DNA of 64,000 nucleotides, from the NCBI RefSeq assembly GCF_003584645.1, contig NZ_AP017928.1, positions 1,824,981 to 1,888,980 of the forward strand. Direction: 5' to 3'. The notes beneath the pieces are model-generated. The model saw nothing but the letters and a program-made list of their open reading frames with translations. It was not told the origin of the DNA and made no database searches. Shown here piece after piece: positions 47,045-55,836 of the stretch (the stretch's first letter is position 1; the number at the start of each line of letters is the position of its first letter). Source of the DNA: Methylocaldum marinum. GTDB taxonomy: Bacteria > Pseudomonadota > Gammaproteobacteria > Methylococcales > Methylococcaceae. The position numbers and the translations under genes were made by a program.

Positions 47045-47488
47045 TTATTTACCGGATTCTTTGAATTTTTTCAGAAGGCCTTTTGCGGGCTTCGCTTCTT
47101 TAACGGACTCAGCAACCTCAAGGTATTTCGCCACCGTAGCGTCAAGGTCGGCCGGCTCGCCCACTACCATAACGGCGCCCATACGAGCACCCCAGTGCGG
47201 CGGGCACTTGAACACGTACACGCCTTCTTTCTCGACAGCATAATCGTAGTCCGCACCCATTGCGGACAACATTTTCGGAGCCCCTTCCGGCCACATGCCT
47301 TCTACGCTCTCCACGAAATGGGTCGCCATATTGCGGAACGAAATTACATCTCCAACCTTTGCATGAATAACTTCAGGCGCAAATTTTACACCCTGGCCTT
47401 TTACTTCGATCGTTTCTGCGTTGACGACGGCCGATGCCAACATCGCCACGCCCGCTGCTGCGAGCATCGCTTTCTTAGCAAAAATCAT
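47045..47488 (-). CDS. Pseudoazurin-like type 1 blue copper protein
   Basis: 147 residues with a clear signal peptide (KKAMLAAAGVAMLASAVVNA, cleaved before ETIEVKG). The mature cupredoxin has a His ligand in NMATHFVESVEG and the C-terminal ligand loop FKCPPHWGARMGAVMVV giving Cys, His and Met. It carries electrons in the periplasm, classically to copper nitrite reductase or other oxidases. GGAGG lies 7 bases before the ATG at 47488. The C-terminus has about 25 extra Lys/Glu-rich residues. A partner reductase is not in the window. Confidence 0.92.
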   Translation of the reverse strand: MIFAKKAMLAAAGVAMLASAVVNAETIEVKGQGVKFAPEVIHAKVGDVISFRNMATHFVESVEGMWPEGAPKMLSAMGADYDYAVEKEGVYVFKCPPHWGARMGAVMVVGEPADLDATVAKYLEVAESVKEAKPAKGLLKKFKESGK

Positions 47489-48204
47489 TACATAACCTCC
47501 AACACTACTGTTTTTCGTTATCACGGATGCCAGGCAAATCGAACAACGGTCCCTGTTTTGCCAAAGCCGCTTTCCTGAGCCGGCCCGATATTTCACCTCA
47601 CACCGCGGGCGCCGATAATACACCAAATTAGCTTAACAAGCCATGAACGACATTAGCGCGCTCTGAGCCCGCAACCGCACCCCACGGCTCTCAAACGCCG
47701 CTTCCAGGACTCCCAACGGAAGGTCTCGGCTAAAGAAACCAGACCTTCAATGGACTTGCTTCCGATGCCACGCAATTGTCTTGCTTCAGCCCAAAAGCGT
47801 GACGGAAAGAGACAAGAAGCCATCCACGAAGCGATCCAAATGTCTTCAAAAGCCGCCTGGACGGCGCTTTTCATGGCGTTGGGAGAATTCGGACGGCTTT
47901 AGTAGTCACACATTCCGGCATGCCGACCAGAAGGTTTAGCGAGCGGCGTGAATTTCTCCCCCGGCATTCCCGTTACCGAGGCGACGATACGGTCATCGGT
48001 GAGTTTCACGAAGTTTTCTTTAATCCAAAATAGACGAGTTTGAGTCTGACTTGGCTGGAGTATAAGTTACCCTTTCAATACCCTACATTGATATCGGGCA
48101 CAAATCTAATCGTTAACCTGGTGAGCGTTGAAGTTCAGTTTAGGTTCAAGTAATCAGCCACGAGGGCTCGAATACTGGAGCAACGATTATGGGCAGGCTG
48201 ACTC
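47489..48204. other. Intergenic stretch, nothing firmly recognised
   Basis: It contains the pseudoazurin 5' region and a doubtful 73-codon frame (47653-47874, minus) with no family I know. The remainder is non-coding by eye. Confidence 0.4.
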
Positions 48205-48395
48205 ATGACTATGCGTCGCGCGCAATTCCAAAAGGGTTTGTCGCTGGTCGATCTCTCGCCGCAGTACGGTTGCGAAGCCCCTGGGGCAAAAACAATGTAG
48301 AGCAATATGAAGACAGCTATTTCCGGCACCTTTCACGCATTCAAATTCGAGAAATACGCCTATTGGCGTCGGGCCGAATTCAAAAATGTCGACGA
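48205..48395 (+). pseudogene. IS1595-family transposase remnant, ends only
   Basis: The first frame (48205-48300) reads MTMRRAQFQKGLSLVDLSPQ and then YGCEAPG, like the N-terminus of IS1595 transposases (QFQ-x-GLS-x-x-x-F-x-x-x-YG-x-E). Six bases on, MKTAISGTFHAFKFEKYAYW and RRAEFK match the C-terminal block (KTAISGTYHAF-x-F-x-KYAHRYLAEF type). Everything between, including the catalytic core, is gone. Confidence 0.6.
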
Positions 48396-48475
48396 TGACG
48401 CCGATTTTTCCGAGCCGGGCACTCCAGTCCGATTCAGCGTTCTGCAATTACCTCCGAGAAGATGCCAATTCCGCT

Positions 48476-49729
48476 CTACTTTGAGGTGCGGCCTGAAATG
48501 CATTCTATATGCTTGGACTTGAGCGCCTTGCAAGCTGCAGTCGCATCTTTTTTGGCCATCCCGTTAAAAATGGACAGATAAAGCTTTTTCCCGCCCTGCC
48601 TACGTACGGTAACAGCTGCACGCGCATGACGGAGCGGATATGGAGCGAGCTTTAATGCCTGCGTGAGCCGCCGCTTCGCGGCCTTCTCGACGGAAAATGC
48701 ACCTACCTGAACATGCCACGCCTGACTTGCGCGAGCGGCGCCCGCCTTCTCGCGCCCATCGCCTTCATCGGCTGAGCGGGCTTTCCTGCCGGCCAATTTA
48801 AGGCGTTTTTTGTCACTCGGCCTCTCGACCGAGCGTTCGGGCAACTGCGGACGCGAGAGTAAGACAGGGGGTTCCGGTTGATCGAAAGAGGCGGTTTGGA
48901 CCTCATGCTCGAACCCTTCGAGCTGGGCAAATCCGTGGTCGAGTATGTCCCGCATATGGGCATCCCTGGCTGCGGCGCTAGATCCTCCGAAAACCACGCC
49001 GATCAGCCGGTTTCCGCCACGCCGAGCAGACGCCGCCAGGTTAAAACCGGATGCATTGACAAATCCCGTCTTGATCCCGTCCGCTCCCGGGTAGCTGTTT
49101 AGAAGGTGATTGTGGTTATGATAGCTGCGACCGTCGAACTGGAAGCGGGTCGTAGAGAAGTAGCGATAGAATTGAGGAAAATCCTTGTACAAGGACTTGC
49201 TCAGCCTGAACACATCCCAAGCCGTGGTGACCTGGTTGGGATCGGGCAAGCCCGAGGCATTTCTGTAAACGGTACGGCTCATTCCCAGTTGCCGCGCTTT
49301 CGCGGTCATCAACTGCGCAAACGCAGACTCCGAACCGGCCATTCCCTCGGCAATTACGGCGGCCGCATCATTTGCGGACCGCGTCACCAAAGCCAATATG
49401 CCCTGTTCGACCGTAATTGAATCGCCTGCCTTCAACCCTAACCGCGAGGGCGGGCGCAGAACGGCATACTTCGAAGCCTTGAACACGGTGTCACGGGTAA
49501 TACGGCCATTCGCCAGGGCTTCGAAGACCAGATACAGCGTCATCATCTTGGTTAGCGATGCCGGATACCTCAATTCGTCGGCATTCCGTTCGAACAAGGA
49601 ACGCTCGCTTTCGACTTCCACCACGAGAGCGGCATAAGGAGCGGCCTCAACCCGGGGAGCGAGAAAAATTCCGCATGCCAAGACCAAGATTGCCAAAACG
49701 AAGAGGTGATTGTACTCAAGCCAATGCAT
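48476..49729 (-). CDS. D-alanyl-D-alanine carboxypeptidase (DacA-like PBP) with SPOR domain
   Basis: 417 residues. The N-terminus has a signal/anchor (LFVLAILVLACGIFLAPRVEA). The penicillin-binding fold has all three motifs: S-x-x-K in YPASLTKMM, S-x-N in VTRSANDAAAV and K-T-G in DGIKTGFVNASGF. Instead of the usual C-terminal amphipathic helix, a linker leads to a SPOR domain (about 340-417, AWHVQVGAFSVEKAAKRRLT) that binds denuded septal glycan. It trims pentapeptides of peptidoglycan, probably at the division site. Confidence 0.92.
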   Translation of the reverse strand: MHWLEYNHLFVLAILVLACGIFLAPRVEAAPYAALVVEVESERSLFERNADELRYPASLTKMMTLYLVFEALANGRITRDTVFKASKYAVLRPPSRLGLKAGDSITVEQGILALVTRSANDAAAVIAEGMAGSESAFAQLMTAKARQLGMSRTVYRNASGLPDPNQVTTAWDVFRLSKSLYKDFPQFYRYFSTTRFQFDGRSYHNHNHLLNSYPGADGIKTGFVNASGFNLAASARRGGNRLIGVVFGGSSAAARDAHMRDILDHGFAQLEGFEHEVQTASFDQPEPPVLLSRPQLPERSVERPSDKKRLKLAGRKARSADEGDGREKAGAARASQAWHVQVGAFSVEKAAKRRLTQALKLAPYPLRHARAAVTVRRQGGKKLYLSIFNGMAKKDATAACKALKSKHIECISGRTSK

Positions 49730-49855
49730 CGCTGTGTCAATTCTTCAAATTGCGTGAAGTGTTGCCAAACCGGCACAAAGAGGCAGTCAAAACCCGAATC
49801 TCGGCTGTTGCGCCAGAAAACCGGACAGCAACACACCCTGTGAAGCGGCGGGATC

Positions 49856-50335
49856 TCAGCGCTGTTTCATGATGCGCTGCTTTTCCCGCTGCCAATCCCT
49901 TTCTTTTTCACTGGCGCGCTTGTCATGCTGCTTTTTGCCTCTCACCAAACCGATTTCAAGTTTGGCACGCCCACTTTTCCAATACAACGCGAGCGGGATC
50001 AGCGTATATCCTTTGCGCTCCACATGGCCAATCAGCTTGCTCAGTTCTCGACGATGCAAAAGCAGCTTACGAGTGCGGATGGGATCCGGCATGACATGAG
50101 TGGAGGCGGAAGCCAGGGGGGAAACATGTGCTCCGAGCAGCCAGGCTTCGCCGTTTTTCAGTGTGACATAACTTTCTTTGAGTTGAGCTCTTCCCGCACG
50201 CAGGCTCTTGATCTCCCATCCCTGCAAGACCAATCCCGCCTCGAAGCGCTCCTCGATGAAATAATCATGCGTGGCTTGCCGATTAAGGGCGATGGTGCCG
50301 GTTCCGGCGGTATCCTTGTTTTTCTTTGCGGCCAT
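49856..50335 (-). CDS. smpB: SsrA-binding protein
   Basis: 159 residues from [20 protein letters not shown]. The SmpB core has [20 protein letters not shown] (start of the OB fold), [17 protein letters not shown] and [20 protein letters not shown], with a basic tail ending [14 protein letters not shown] that enters the mRNA channel. It delivers tmRNA to stalled ribosomes; the ssrA gene is at 62979-63337. The longer open frame upstream is not needed. Confidence 0.97.
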   Translation of the reverse strand: MAAKKNKDTAGTGTIALNRQATHDYFIEERFEAGLVLQGWEIKSLRAGRAQLKESYVTLKNGEAWLLGAHVSPLASASTHVMPDPIRTRKLLLHRRELSKLIGHVERKGYTLIPLALYWKSGRAKLEIGLVRGKKQHDKRASEKERDWQREKQRIMKQR

Positions 50336-50442
50336 GTATTTGAAACTAAACTGCCTGACTCTACGTAAAAATCTTGTTATTTTAACCCATCCCAGGGTCG
50401 TCCGGACCTTCGATTGGCTCAGAACAATAATTCGGAGAACAC

Positions 50443-51795
50443 ATGACCGATCAACGTTTCCTGCACAACCAATGGTCCTCACGCTTGGCGTTCATTCTGG
50501 CTGCAAGCGGTTCGGCCATAGGTCTCGGGAATATCTGGAAGTTTCCCTATCTGGCCGGCGAAAACGGAGGCGGCGCGTTCGTCGCTGTCTACTTGCTGTG
50601 CGTCATCGCCATCGGCATTCCGCTGATGATTGCGGAAACCATGCTGGGGCGCCGCGGCCGACAAAATCCCATCAACACCATGTTGACGCTGACCCGGGAA
50701 GCGAAGGCGAGTCCGGCCTGGCACTATGCCGGCTGGCTCGGCGTATTGTCGGGCTTTTTGATTCTGTCTTATTACTCGGTCATCGCCGGCTGGTCGATGG
50801 TCTACATGTTCAAGATGAACAGCGGCTTCATGAACAATGTCAGCGCCGAGAGCGCTAGCCGGATCTTCGGGGATCTCAAGAGCTCCCCGGAAATTCAGTT
50901 CATTTGGCACACGATCTTCATGACCATAACGATGACCATCGTCAGCCGCGGTGTCAGCGGTGGACTTGAACGCGCGACGCGCTTCATGATGCCGGGGCTG
51001 CTCGTGATGCTCCTGCTCCTGGACGGTTATGCCATGAGTTCCGATGGTTTCGGCGAAGGAATATCGTTCCTGTTCAAACCGGACTTCAGCCGCTTGAGCG
51101 GAGAAAGCGTACTGGTAGCGCTGGGACAGGCATTCTTTTCTCTGGGGTTAGGCATGGGCGCGATCATGATTTATGGCTCCTATTTGCCTAGCCATGTTTC
51201 GATTCCGCGATCCACGACGTTCGTCGCCTTTATGGACACCCTGGTAGCCTTGCTGGCGGGGGTTGCCATTTTTCCGATCGTATTCGCAAATCAGCTGGAA
51301 CCAACCATGGGTCCAGGTTTGATCTTTCAAACCTTGCCGATCGCCTTCGGGCAAATGCCAGGCGGTTCGTTCTTCGGACTCCTGTTTTTCGTCCTCTTGT
51401 TCCTTGCGGCAATCACTTCCGCCATCGCCTTGATCGAACCTGCCGTGGCCTGGCTCTCGGAAAACCGGGACATGACCCGAGAGGCGGCATCGCTCTGGAG
51501 CGGAGTGACTTGCTGGCTGTTGGGACTCGGTACTGTGTTCTCCTTCAATGTCTGGTCCGAAAACACCTGGTTCGGGAAAAACTTCTTCGAGATCGTGGAT
51601 TTCCTCACCGCAAACTTCATGCTACCTCTCGGGGGCATCCTGGTTGCACTATTTGCCGGCTGGATCGTGATGCGTGAAGTTTCCGAAGCCGAACTCGAAA
51701 TGGGTGCGGCCTATAAATACTGGCAATTCGCGATCCGTTACATTTCGCCTTTAGCTGTTGCCCTTGTCGCGCTCAGCGCGATTGATGTCGTCTGA
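50443..51795 (+). CDS. Neurotransmitter:sodium symporter (NSS/SNF) family transporter
   Basis: 450 residues with about eleven or twelve spans. The first helix has the family signature [20 protein letters not shown], the unwound substrate/Na+ site, followed by [12 protein letters not shown]. Helix 6-8 regions ([40 protein letters not shown]) also match LeuT-like NSS carriers. It probably imports an amino acid with sodium. It is divergent from smpB. Confidence 0.93.
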   Translation: MTDQRFLHNQWSSRLAFILAASGSAIGLGNIWKFPYLAGENGGGAFVAVYLLCVIAIGIPLMIAETMLGRRGRQNPINTMLTLTREAKASPAWHYAGWLGVLSGFLILSYYSVIAGWSMVYMFKMNSGFMNNVSAESASRIFGDLKSSPEIQFIWHTIFMTITMTIVSRGVSGGLERATRFMMPGLLVMLLLLDGYAMSSDGFGEGISFLFKPDFSRLSGESVLVALGQAFFSLGLGMGAIMIYGSYLPSHVSIPRSTTFVAFMDTLVALLAGVAIFPIVFANQLEPTMGPGLIFQTLPIAFGQMPGGSFFGLLFFVLLFLAAITSAIALIEPAVAWLSENRDMTREAASLWSGVTCWLLGLGTVFSFNVWSENTWFGKNFFEIVDFLTANFMLPLGGILVALFAGWIVMREVSEAELEMGAAYKYWQFAIRYISPLAVALVALSAIDVV

Positions 51796-51822
51796 TTCGG
51801 TAAAATTCCGACGCTTAAAGCA

Positions 51823-52092
51823 ATGAAAGTCGAAGTCGCTTACGCGAAACCCGAACGCCAGATTATTCTCGCCGTGGACGTGCCGGAAAATGCAACCGCG
51901 GAAACCGCCATCGTGGCTTCCGGCATCTTGGACCGTTTTCCGGAGATCGATATGGCCAAGAACAAGATCGGAATTTTCAGCAAGATCTGCTCGCTTGATC
52001 AACCGATCAGGCCGGGAGACCGCGTTGAGATTTATCGCCCCTTGATCGCCGACCCGAAGGAGGCGAGACGCGCGCGCGCAGCAAAGAGATAG
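51823..52092 (+). CDS. rnfH: RnfH/RatB-family ubiquitin-like-fold protein
   Basis: 89 residues with the beta-grasp pattern VEVAYAKPERQIILAVDVPE, IGIFSKICSLDQPIRPGDRV and EIYRPLIADPKEARRARAAK. The end (YRPL-x-x-DPKE-x-RR-x-RA) is diagnostic. Function is uncertain; in E. coli the neighbour is ratA, which is not present between smpB and rnfH here. The order smpB, rnfH, bamE, fur is otherwise standard. Confidence 0.92.
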   Translation: MKVEVAYAKPERQIILAVDVPENATAETAIVASGILDRFPEIDMAKNKIGIFSKICSLDQPIRPGDRVEIYRPLIADPKEARRARAAKR

Positions 52093-52121
52093 ATCGAAAA
52101 CCGCGGCGTTTCCCCAAACCG

Positions 52122-52571
52122 CTAATCGTTTTTTCCGAACAGGCCCTTAATCTTTTCCCAAAGGCTTTTTTCGCGTTCGATTTTTGGAATATCGATCGTT
52201 ACATCATCCGGATCGATTTCGGGAAGGTTGCCGGGCCTGAAATCCCCTTGCAGCCCCATCAACTCATCCCCATCGAAAACCAGAGTAATACGCTTCTGCA
52301 TCCGGGGCTTGCCGCCCGGCTCGTTGGAGTAGAGGTAATCCCAGCGGTTATCGTGAAAAGGATCGACAATCAGCGGCGATCCCATGATGAAAGCCACTTG
52401 CCGCTTGGTCATCCCGGGCCGAAGCTGGTCCACCATCTGCTGGGAAACGATATTGCCCTGATGGATGTCGAGGCGGTATACGCCAGGTAGAGATTCTTTA
52501 AGCTTTTCCGTGGAACAGCCGGCAAAAAACAGACAGAGACAGTAGGTTATTACGGTGAGGCTCTTCGGCAT
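52122..52571 (-). CDS. bamE: Outer-membrane assembly lipoprotein BamE
   Basis: 149 residues from [20 protein letters not shown], where FAGC is the lipobox. The mature protein has [40 protein letters not shown] and YLYSNE, the SmpA/OmlA signature. BamE supports the BamA complex that folds outer-membrane beta-barrels. It carries a roughly 40-residue acidic C-terminal extension ending [12 protein letters not shown]. It is divergent from fur, the usual arrangement. Confidence 0.95.
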   Translation of the reverse strand: MPKSLTVITYCLCLFFAGCSTEKLKESLPGVYRLDIHQGNIVSQQMVDQLRPGMTKRQVAFIMGSPLIVDPFHDNRWDYLYSNEPGGKPRMQKRITLVFDGDELMGLQGDFRPGNLPEIDPDDVTIDIPKIEREKSLWEKIKGLFGKND

Positions 52572-52649
52572 GATATGATTGCGGCGTATCGGACTGAACG
52601 TCCAATCATACTCGATCAAAAGACTTAAAACACTGCGTAGGTTACCGCT

Positions 52650-53081
52650 TTGGAAAGTCAAGACATACGAAACGCCGGACTCAAAGTCACTCTCCCGCGC
52701 GTCAAGATTCTGGAAATGCTGGAGAACCGGAGCGGATCGGATCGACACCTGACTGCGGAAGAAGTCTATAAATCACTACTCAGCGATGGCGAAGAAATCG
52801 GTCTGGCGACGGTTTATCGGGTCTTGACCCAATTCGAGGCTGCAGGACTGGTTAAACGTCATCATTTCGAGGGAGGCAATTCGATTTTCGAGCTGAATCG
52901 CGGCGAGCACCATGATCACATCGTCTGTGTCAAATGCGGCCGAGTCGAAGAATTCAGCGATGAAGTCATCGAAAAGCGCCAGAATGAAATTGCACAAGAA
53001 AAAAGTTTCAAGCTGACCGATCACTCTCTCTGTCTCTACGGCATCTGTATAGATTGCCAGAAAGGCCACTCGCCTCTCTGA
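52650..53081 (+). CDS. fur: Ferric uptake regulator Fur
   Basis: 143 residues from TTG at 52650 ([20 protein letters not shown]). The winged-helix DNA-binding half has [11 protein letters not shown] and [20 protein letters not shown]. The metal-binding half has [20 protein letters not shown] and [10 protein letters not shown], including HHDH and Cys pairs for structural zinc. It represses iron genes at GATAATGAT-type boxes; a strong candidate site in this window lies upstream of the multicopper oxidase. Confidence 0.96.
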   Translation: MESQDIRNAGLKVTLPRVKILEMLENRSGSDRHLTAEEVYKSLLSDGEEIGLATVYRVLTQFEAAGLVKRHHFEGGNSIFELNRGEHHDHIVCVKCGRVEEFSDEVIEKRQNEIAQEKSFKLTDHSLCLYGICIDCQKGHSPL

Positions 53082-53151
53082 ATTTCCCGACAACCATCTT
53101 TTTGTTTGCCCATGAAGCTCACTGTCTGCGGAGCGCGGTCGATATCGGCCC

Positions 53152-54399
53152 ATGTTTAAGCCACTGATCCTGTTCATCGGTCTGCGCTACACGCGGGCTA
53201 AACGCCGTACGCGCTTCATTTCGTTCATCACCTTTACCTCCGTTTTAGGCATAGCCCTGGGCGTGACAGCCTTGATAACGGTTCTATCGGTGATGAATGG
53301 GTTCGAGGCGGAACTTCGCGAGCGCATTTTGGGCATGACGTCGCACGCCTCCATCTCGGGTTTGAACGGACAACTCCGCGACTGGCGCGCGCTCGAATCC
53401 CCACTGGAACGGGACGCGCGCGTTCTCGGCTGGGCTCCTTATATCGAGGGGCAGGCCATGCTCAACTCGGATCGCCGGGTGAGCGGCGTGATGCTGCGCG
53501 GCATCATGACTGATTATGAGCCGCGCGTGTCCGAGGTCGCCAACCGGATAGTGGAAGGACATCTCGAAGCGCTCGGCCCCGGGGAATACGGCATCATTCT
53601 CGGAGCCGAGCTGGCCGATTATTTGGGCGTCTTCACCGGCGACAAAATAACCGTCATCACGCCGCAACTCACGGCCACGCCCGCCGGCATTCTGCCACGG
53701 CTCAAACGTTTCACCGTGGTCGGAATTTTCCGGGTCGGAATGTACGAGTACGATCGAAATCTGGCTCTGATTCAGCTGGAAGACGCCGCAAAATTGTTTC
53801 GATTCGACGACGCCGTTTCAGGGCTGAGGCTCAAACTGGACGACGTCTTCTATGCTCAACATGTGGCGCGTGATCTGGGCTCCAAACTCGAAGGGCGTTA
53901 TCAGATTGCCGATTGGACGCAGTCGCACAGCAATTTCTTCAAAGCCATACAAACCGAAAAGCGGGTAATGTTCATCATCCTGCTGCTCATCGTCGCGGTC
54001 GCCGCGTTCAATATCGTCTCCACGCTGGTGATGGTGGTTACCGACAAGCGCTCGGATATTGCGATCTTGAGAACTCAAGGCATGACCCCGCTCGAAGTCA
54101 TGGGAATATTCATCGTACTGGGCACGATCATCGGTGCGTTCGGCACCTTGTTGGGCAGCGTCGGTGGGGTCTTGCTGGCCTGGAACGTCGAAACCATCGT
54201 GCCGGCCATCGAGCGATTGTTCGGCGTCCACTTCCTGTCGGCCGACGTTTACTACATCAGCGAACTGCCATCCAAGCTGATCTGGTCGGACGTGTACCGG
54301 ATTACCTCGATGGCCTTCCTGCTTTCCATCCTGGCCACGATCTATCCGGCCTGGCAGGCGTCCCGAATCAAGCCCGCCGAGGAGCTCCGTTATGAATGA
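53152..54399 (+). CDS. lolC: Lipoprotein-releasing system membrane protein LolC/LolE
   Basis: 415 residues with four membrane spans: one at the N-terminus ([20 protein letters not shown]) and three at the C-terminus (including [20 protein letters not shown]). A large periplasmic domain lies between them. The C-terminal block [20 protein letters not shown] is conserved in LolC/E. The complex pulls lipoproteins off the inner membrane for LolA. Only one such subunit precedes lolD, so it may act as a homodimer (LolF-like). Its end overlaps lolD by 8 bp. Confidence 0.93.
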   Translation: MFKPLILFIGLRYTRAKRRTRFISFITFTSVLGIALGVTALITVLSVMNGFEAELRERILGMTSHASISGLNGQLRDWRALESPLERDARVLGWAPYIEGQAMLNSDRRVSGVMLRGIMTDYEPRVSEVANRIVEGHLEALGPGEYGIILGAELADYLGVFTGDKITVITPQLTATPAGILPRLKRFTVVGIFRVGMYEYDRNLALIQLEDAAKLFRFDDAVSGLRLKLDDVFYAQHVARDLGSKLEGRYQIADWTQSHSNFFKAIQTEKRVMFIILLLIVAVAAFNIVSTLVMVVTDKRSDIAILRTQGMTPLEVMGIFIVLGTIIGAFGTLLGSVGGVLLAWNVETIVPAIERLFGVHFLSADVYYISELPSKLIWSDVYRITSMAFLLSILATIYPAWQASRIKPAEELRYE

Positions 54400-55072
54400 G
54401 CCGGTCATCCGGTGTCGCGATCTACACAAACGTTACGCGCAGGGCAATCTGAGCGTCGACGTATTACAGGGTATCTCGCTTTCCGTAGAACCGGGACAGC
54501 AGGTGGCCATTATGGGTGCATCCGGCTCGGGCAAGAGTACGCTTTTGCATGTACTCGGGGGACTCGATGGCCCCACGCGGGGACAAGTTCAATTGGACGG
54601 TGTGGATCTAGGAACACTGAACGAACGGAGGCTCGCTCAACTCAGAAACCGGGTACTGGGGTTCGTCTATCAATTTCACCACCTGCTGGGCGAATTCACG
54701 GTCCTGGAAAACGTCGCCATGCCGCTTTTGATTGCGAGGCTGTCGATACCCGAAGCGAAAAAGCGCGCGACCGCGATGCTGGAGCGGGTCGGATTGGGCA
54801 AACGCCTGGAACATAAGCCCGGAGAGTTATCGGGCGGCGAGCGTCAGCGCGCGGCGGTCGCACGAGCGCTCGTAACAAAACCGAAGTGCGTTCTGGCCGA
54901 CGAGCCGACCGGAAATCTCGATCGAAAAACCGCGGAACAGGTGTATCAGCTCATGCTCGAGCTGAACCGCGAAAACGGAGTGAGTTTCCTCGTCGTTACC
55001 CACGATCCGTCCTTGGCTCAGCGCATGGACACGATACTGCACCTGGAAGACGGACGGATCGTCACGCCATAA
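54392..55072 (+). CDS. lolD: Lipoprotein-releasing ATP-binding protein LolD
   Basis: 226 residues. ABC ATPase with Walker A in [20 protein letters not shown], signature [15 protein letters not shown], Walker B in [20 protein letters not shown] and switch His in [10 protein letters not shown]. The Lol-type VLEN segment ([14 protein letters not shown]) is present. It powers the LolC/E complex and is translationally coupled by the 8-bp overlap. Confidence 0.96.
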   Translation: MNEPVIRCRDLHKRYAQGNLSVDVLQGISLSVEPGQQVAIMGASGSGKSTLLHVLGGLDGPTRGQVQLDGVDLGTLNERRLAQLRNRVLGFVYQFHHLLGEFTVLENVAMPLLIARLSIPEAKKRATAMLERVGLGKRLEHKPGELSGGERQRAAVARALVTKPKCVLADEPTGNLDRKTAEQVYQLMLELNRENGVSFLVVTHDPSLAQRMDTILHLEDGRIVTP

Positions 55073-55112
55073 AGTTCGTGCGAATTGCGTCCGTATCTGG
55101 ACGAAATCGCCG

Positions 55113-55757
55113 CTAACCCCGCCCCTTCGCCGTATTTTTTGTAGCCAGTCCGGCCGAACCGGCTTTCTCGTGCTTGAGACGGTGTGCCAGAAACTTCTTG
55201 TACGACGCGTAGCTTTCCCGAACCATGAACGCCGTACTCAATGGCGAATTGCGAAACCGCCTCAATTCCAATTGGTGAAGCACGGATCGTCGCCATACGA
55301 AGCGAATCCCGAAATAGCCCAATAAGGCGCCGACATGCATCAGAATGGCGCAGCCGATCAATAGCGGCGTTCCAAGCTCCAAGGCTTTTTCTATCGTGAA
55401 CAGCTCGGAGAACTGATCGAAGCTGAAGGCCGCCTGCCCCATCACTAGCGCACCGACTTTGTAGGCAAAGTAATACATGGGCGCCCAGGTCAAAGGATTG
55501 GTAATCCAGACTAAGGCTACGGCTATGGGCAGATTGGCATTGAAATAGATCGCCAGGACGGCGGCGATGATTTGTTGCCAAGGCAATGGTGGCGTATACA
55601 TGGCCCATAGCCCTATAGCGAAAGCCCGAGACACCGAGCGACGGTTGAGATGCCACAGATTCGGCGAGTGAAGCTTGTCGCCCAAAAAATCCAAGGCTTT
55701 TATTTCCTTTATTTTTTTTGAATCCGGCAGGTAACGTTTGAAAAACTTTTTAGGCAT
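55113..55757 (-). CDS. DUF2062-family membrane protein
   Basis: 214 residues. A basic cytosolic N-terminus (PKKFFKRYLPDSKKIKEIKA) is followed by the DUF2062 core: FAIGLWAMYTPPLPWQQIIA, ANLPIAVALVWITNPLTWAP and MYYFAYKVGALVMG, with three or four spans. Function unknown. Its place between lolD and comEC is a recurrent gammaproteobacterial arrangement. Confidence 0.88.
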   Translation of the reverse strand: MPKKFFKRYLPDSKKIKEIKALDFLGDKLHSPNLWHLNRRSVSRAFAIGLWAMYTPPLPWQQIIAAVLAIYFNANLPIAVALVWITNPLTWAPMYYFAYKVGALVMGQAAFSFDQFSELFTIEKALELGTPLLIGCAILMHVGALLGYFGIRFVWRRSVLHQLELRRFRNSPLSTAFMVRESYASYKKFLAHRLKHEKAGSAGLATKNTAKGRG

Positions 55758-55836
55758 AACCCTGAACTGGGATGATTGTGAACTATTTTTTTAGGTAAAA
55801 GGCGCGCTATTGTACGGATTTGAAATTCAAAGTTGA

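Noticed and set aside
47653..47874. 73-codon minus-strand frame
   Set aside because: It has a passable start, but no recognisable family and odd Trp/Arg-rich composition; not enough support to call a gene.
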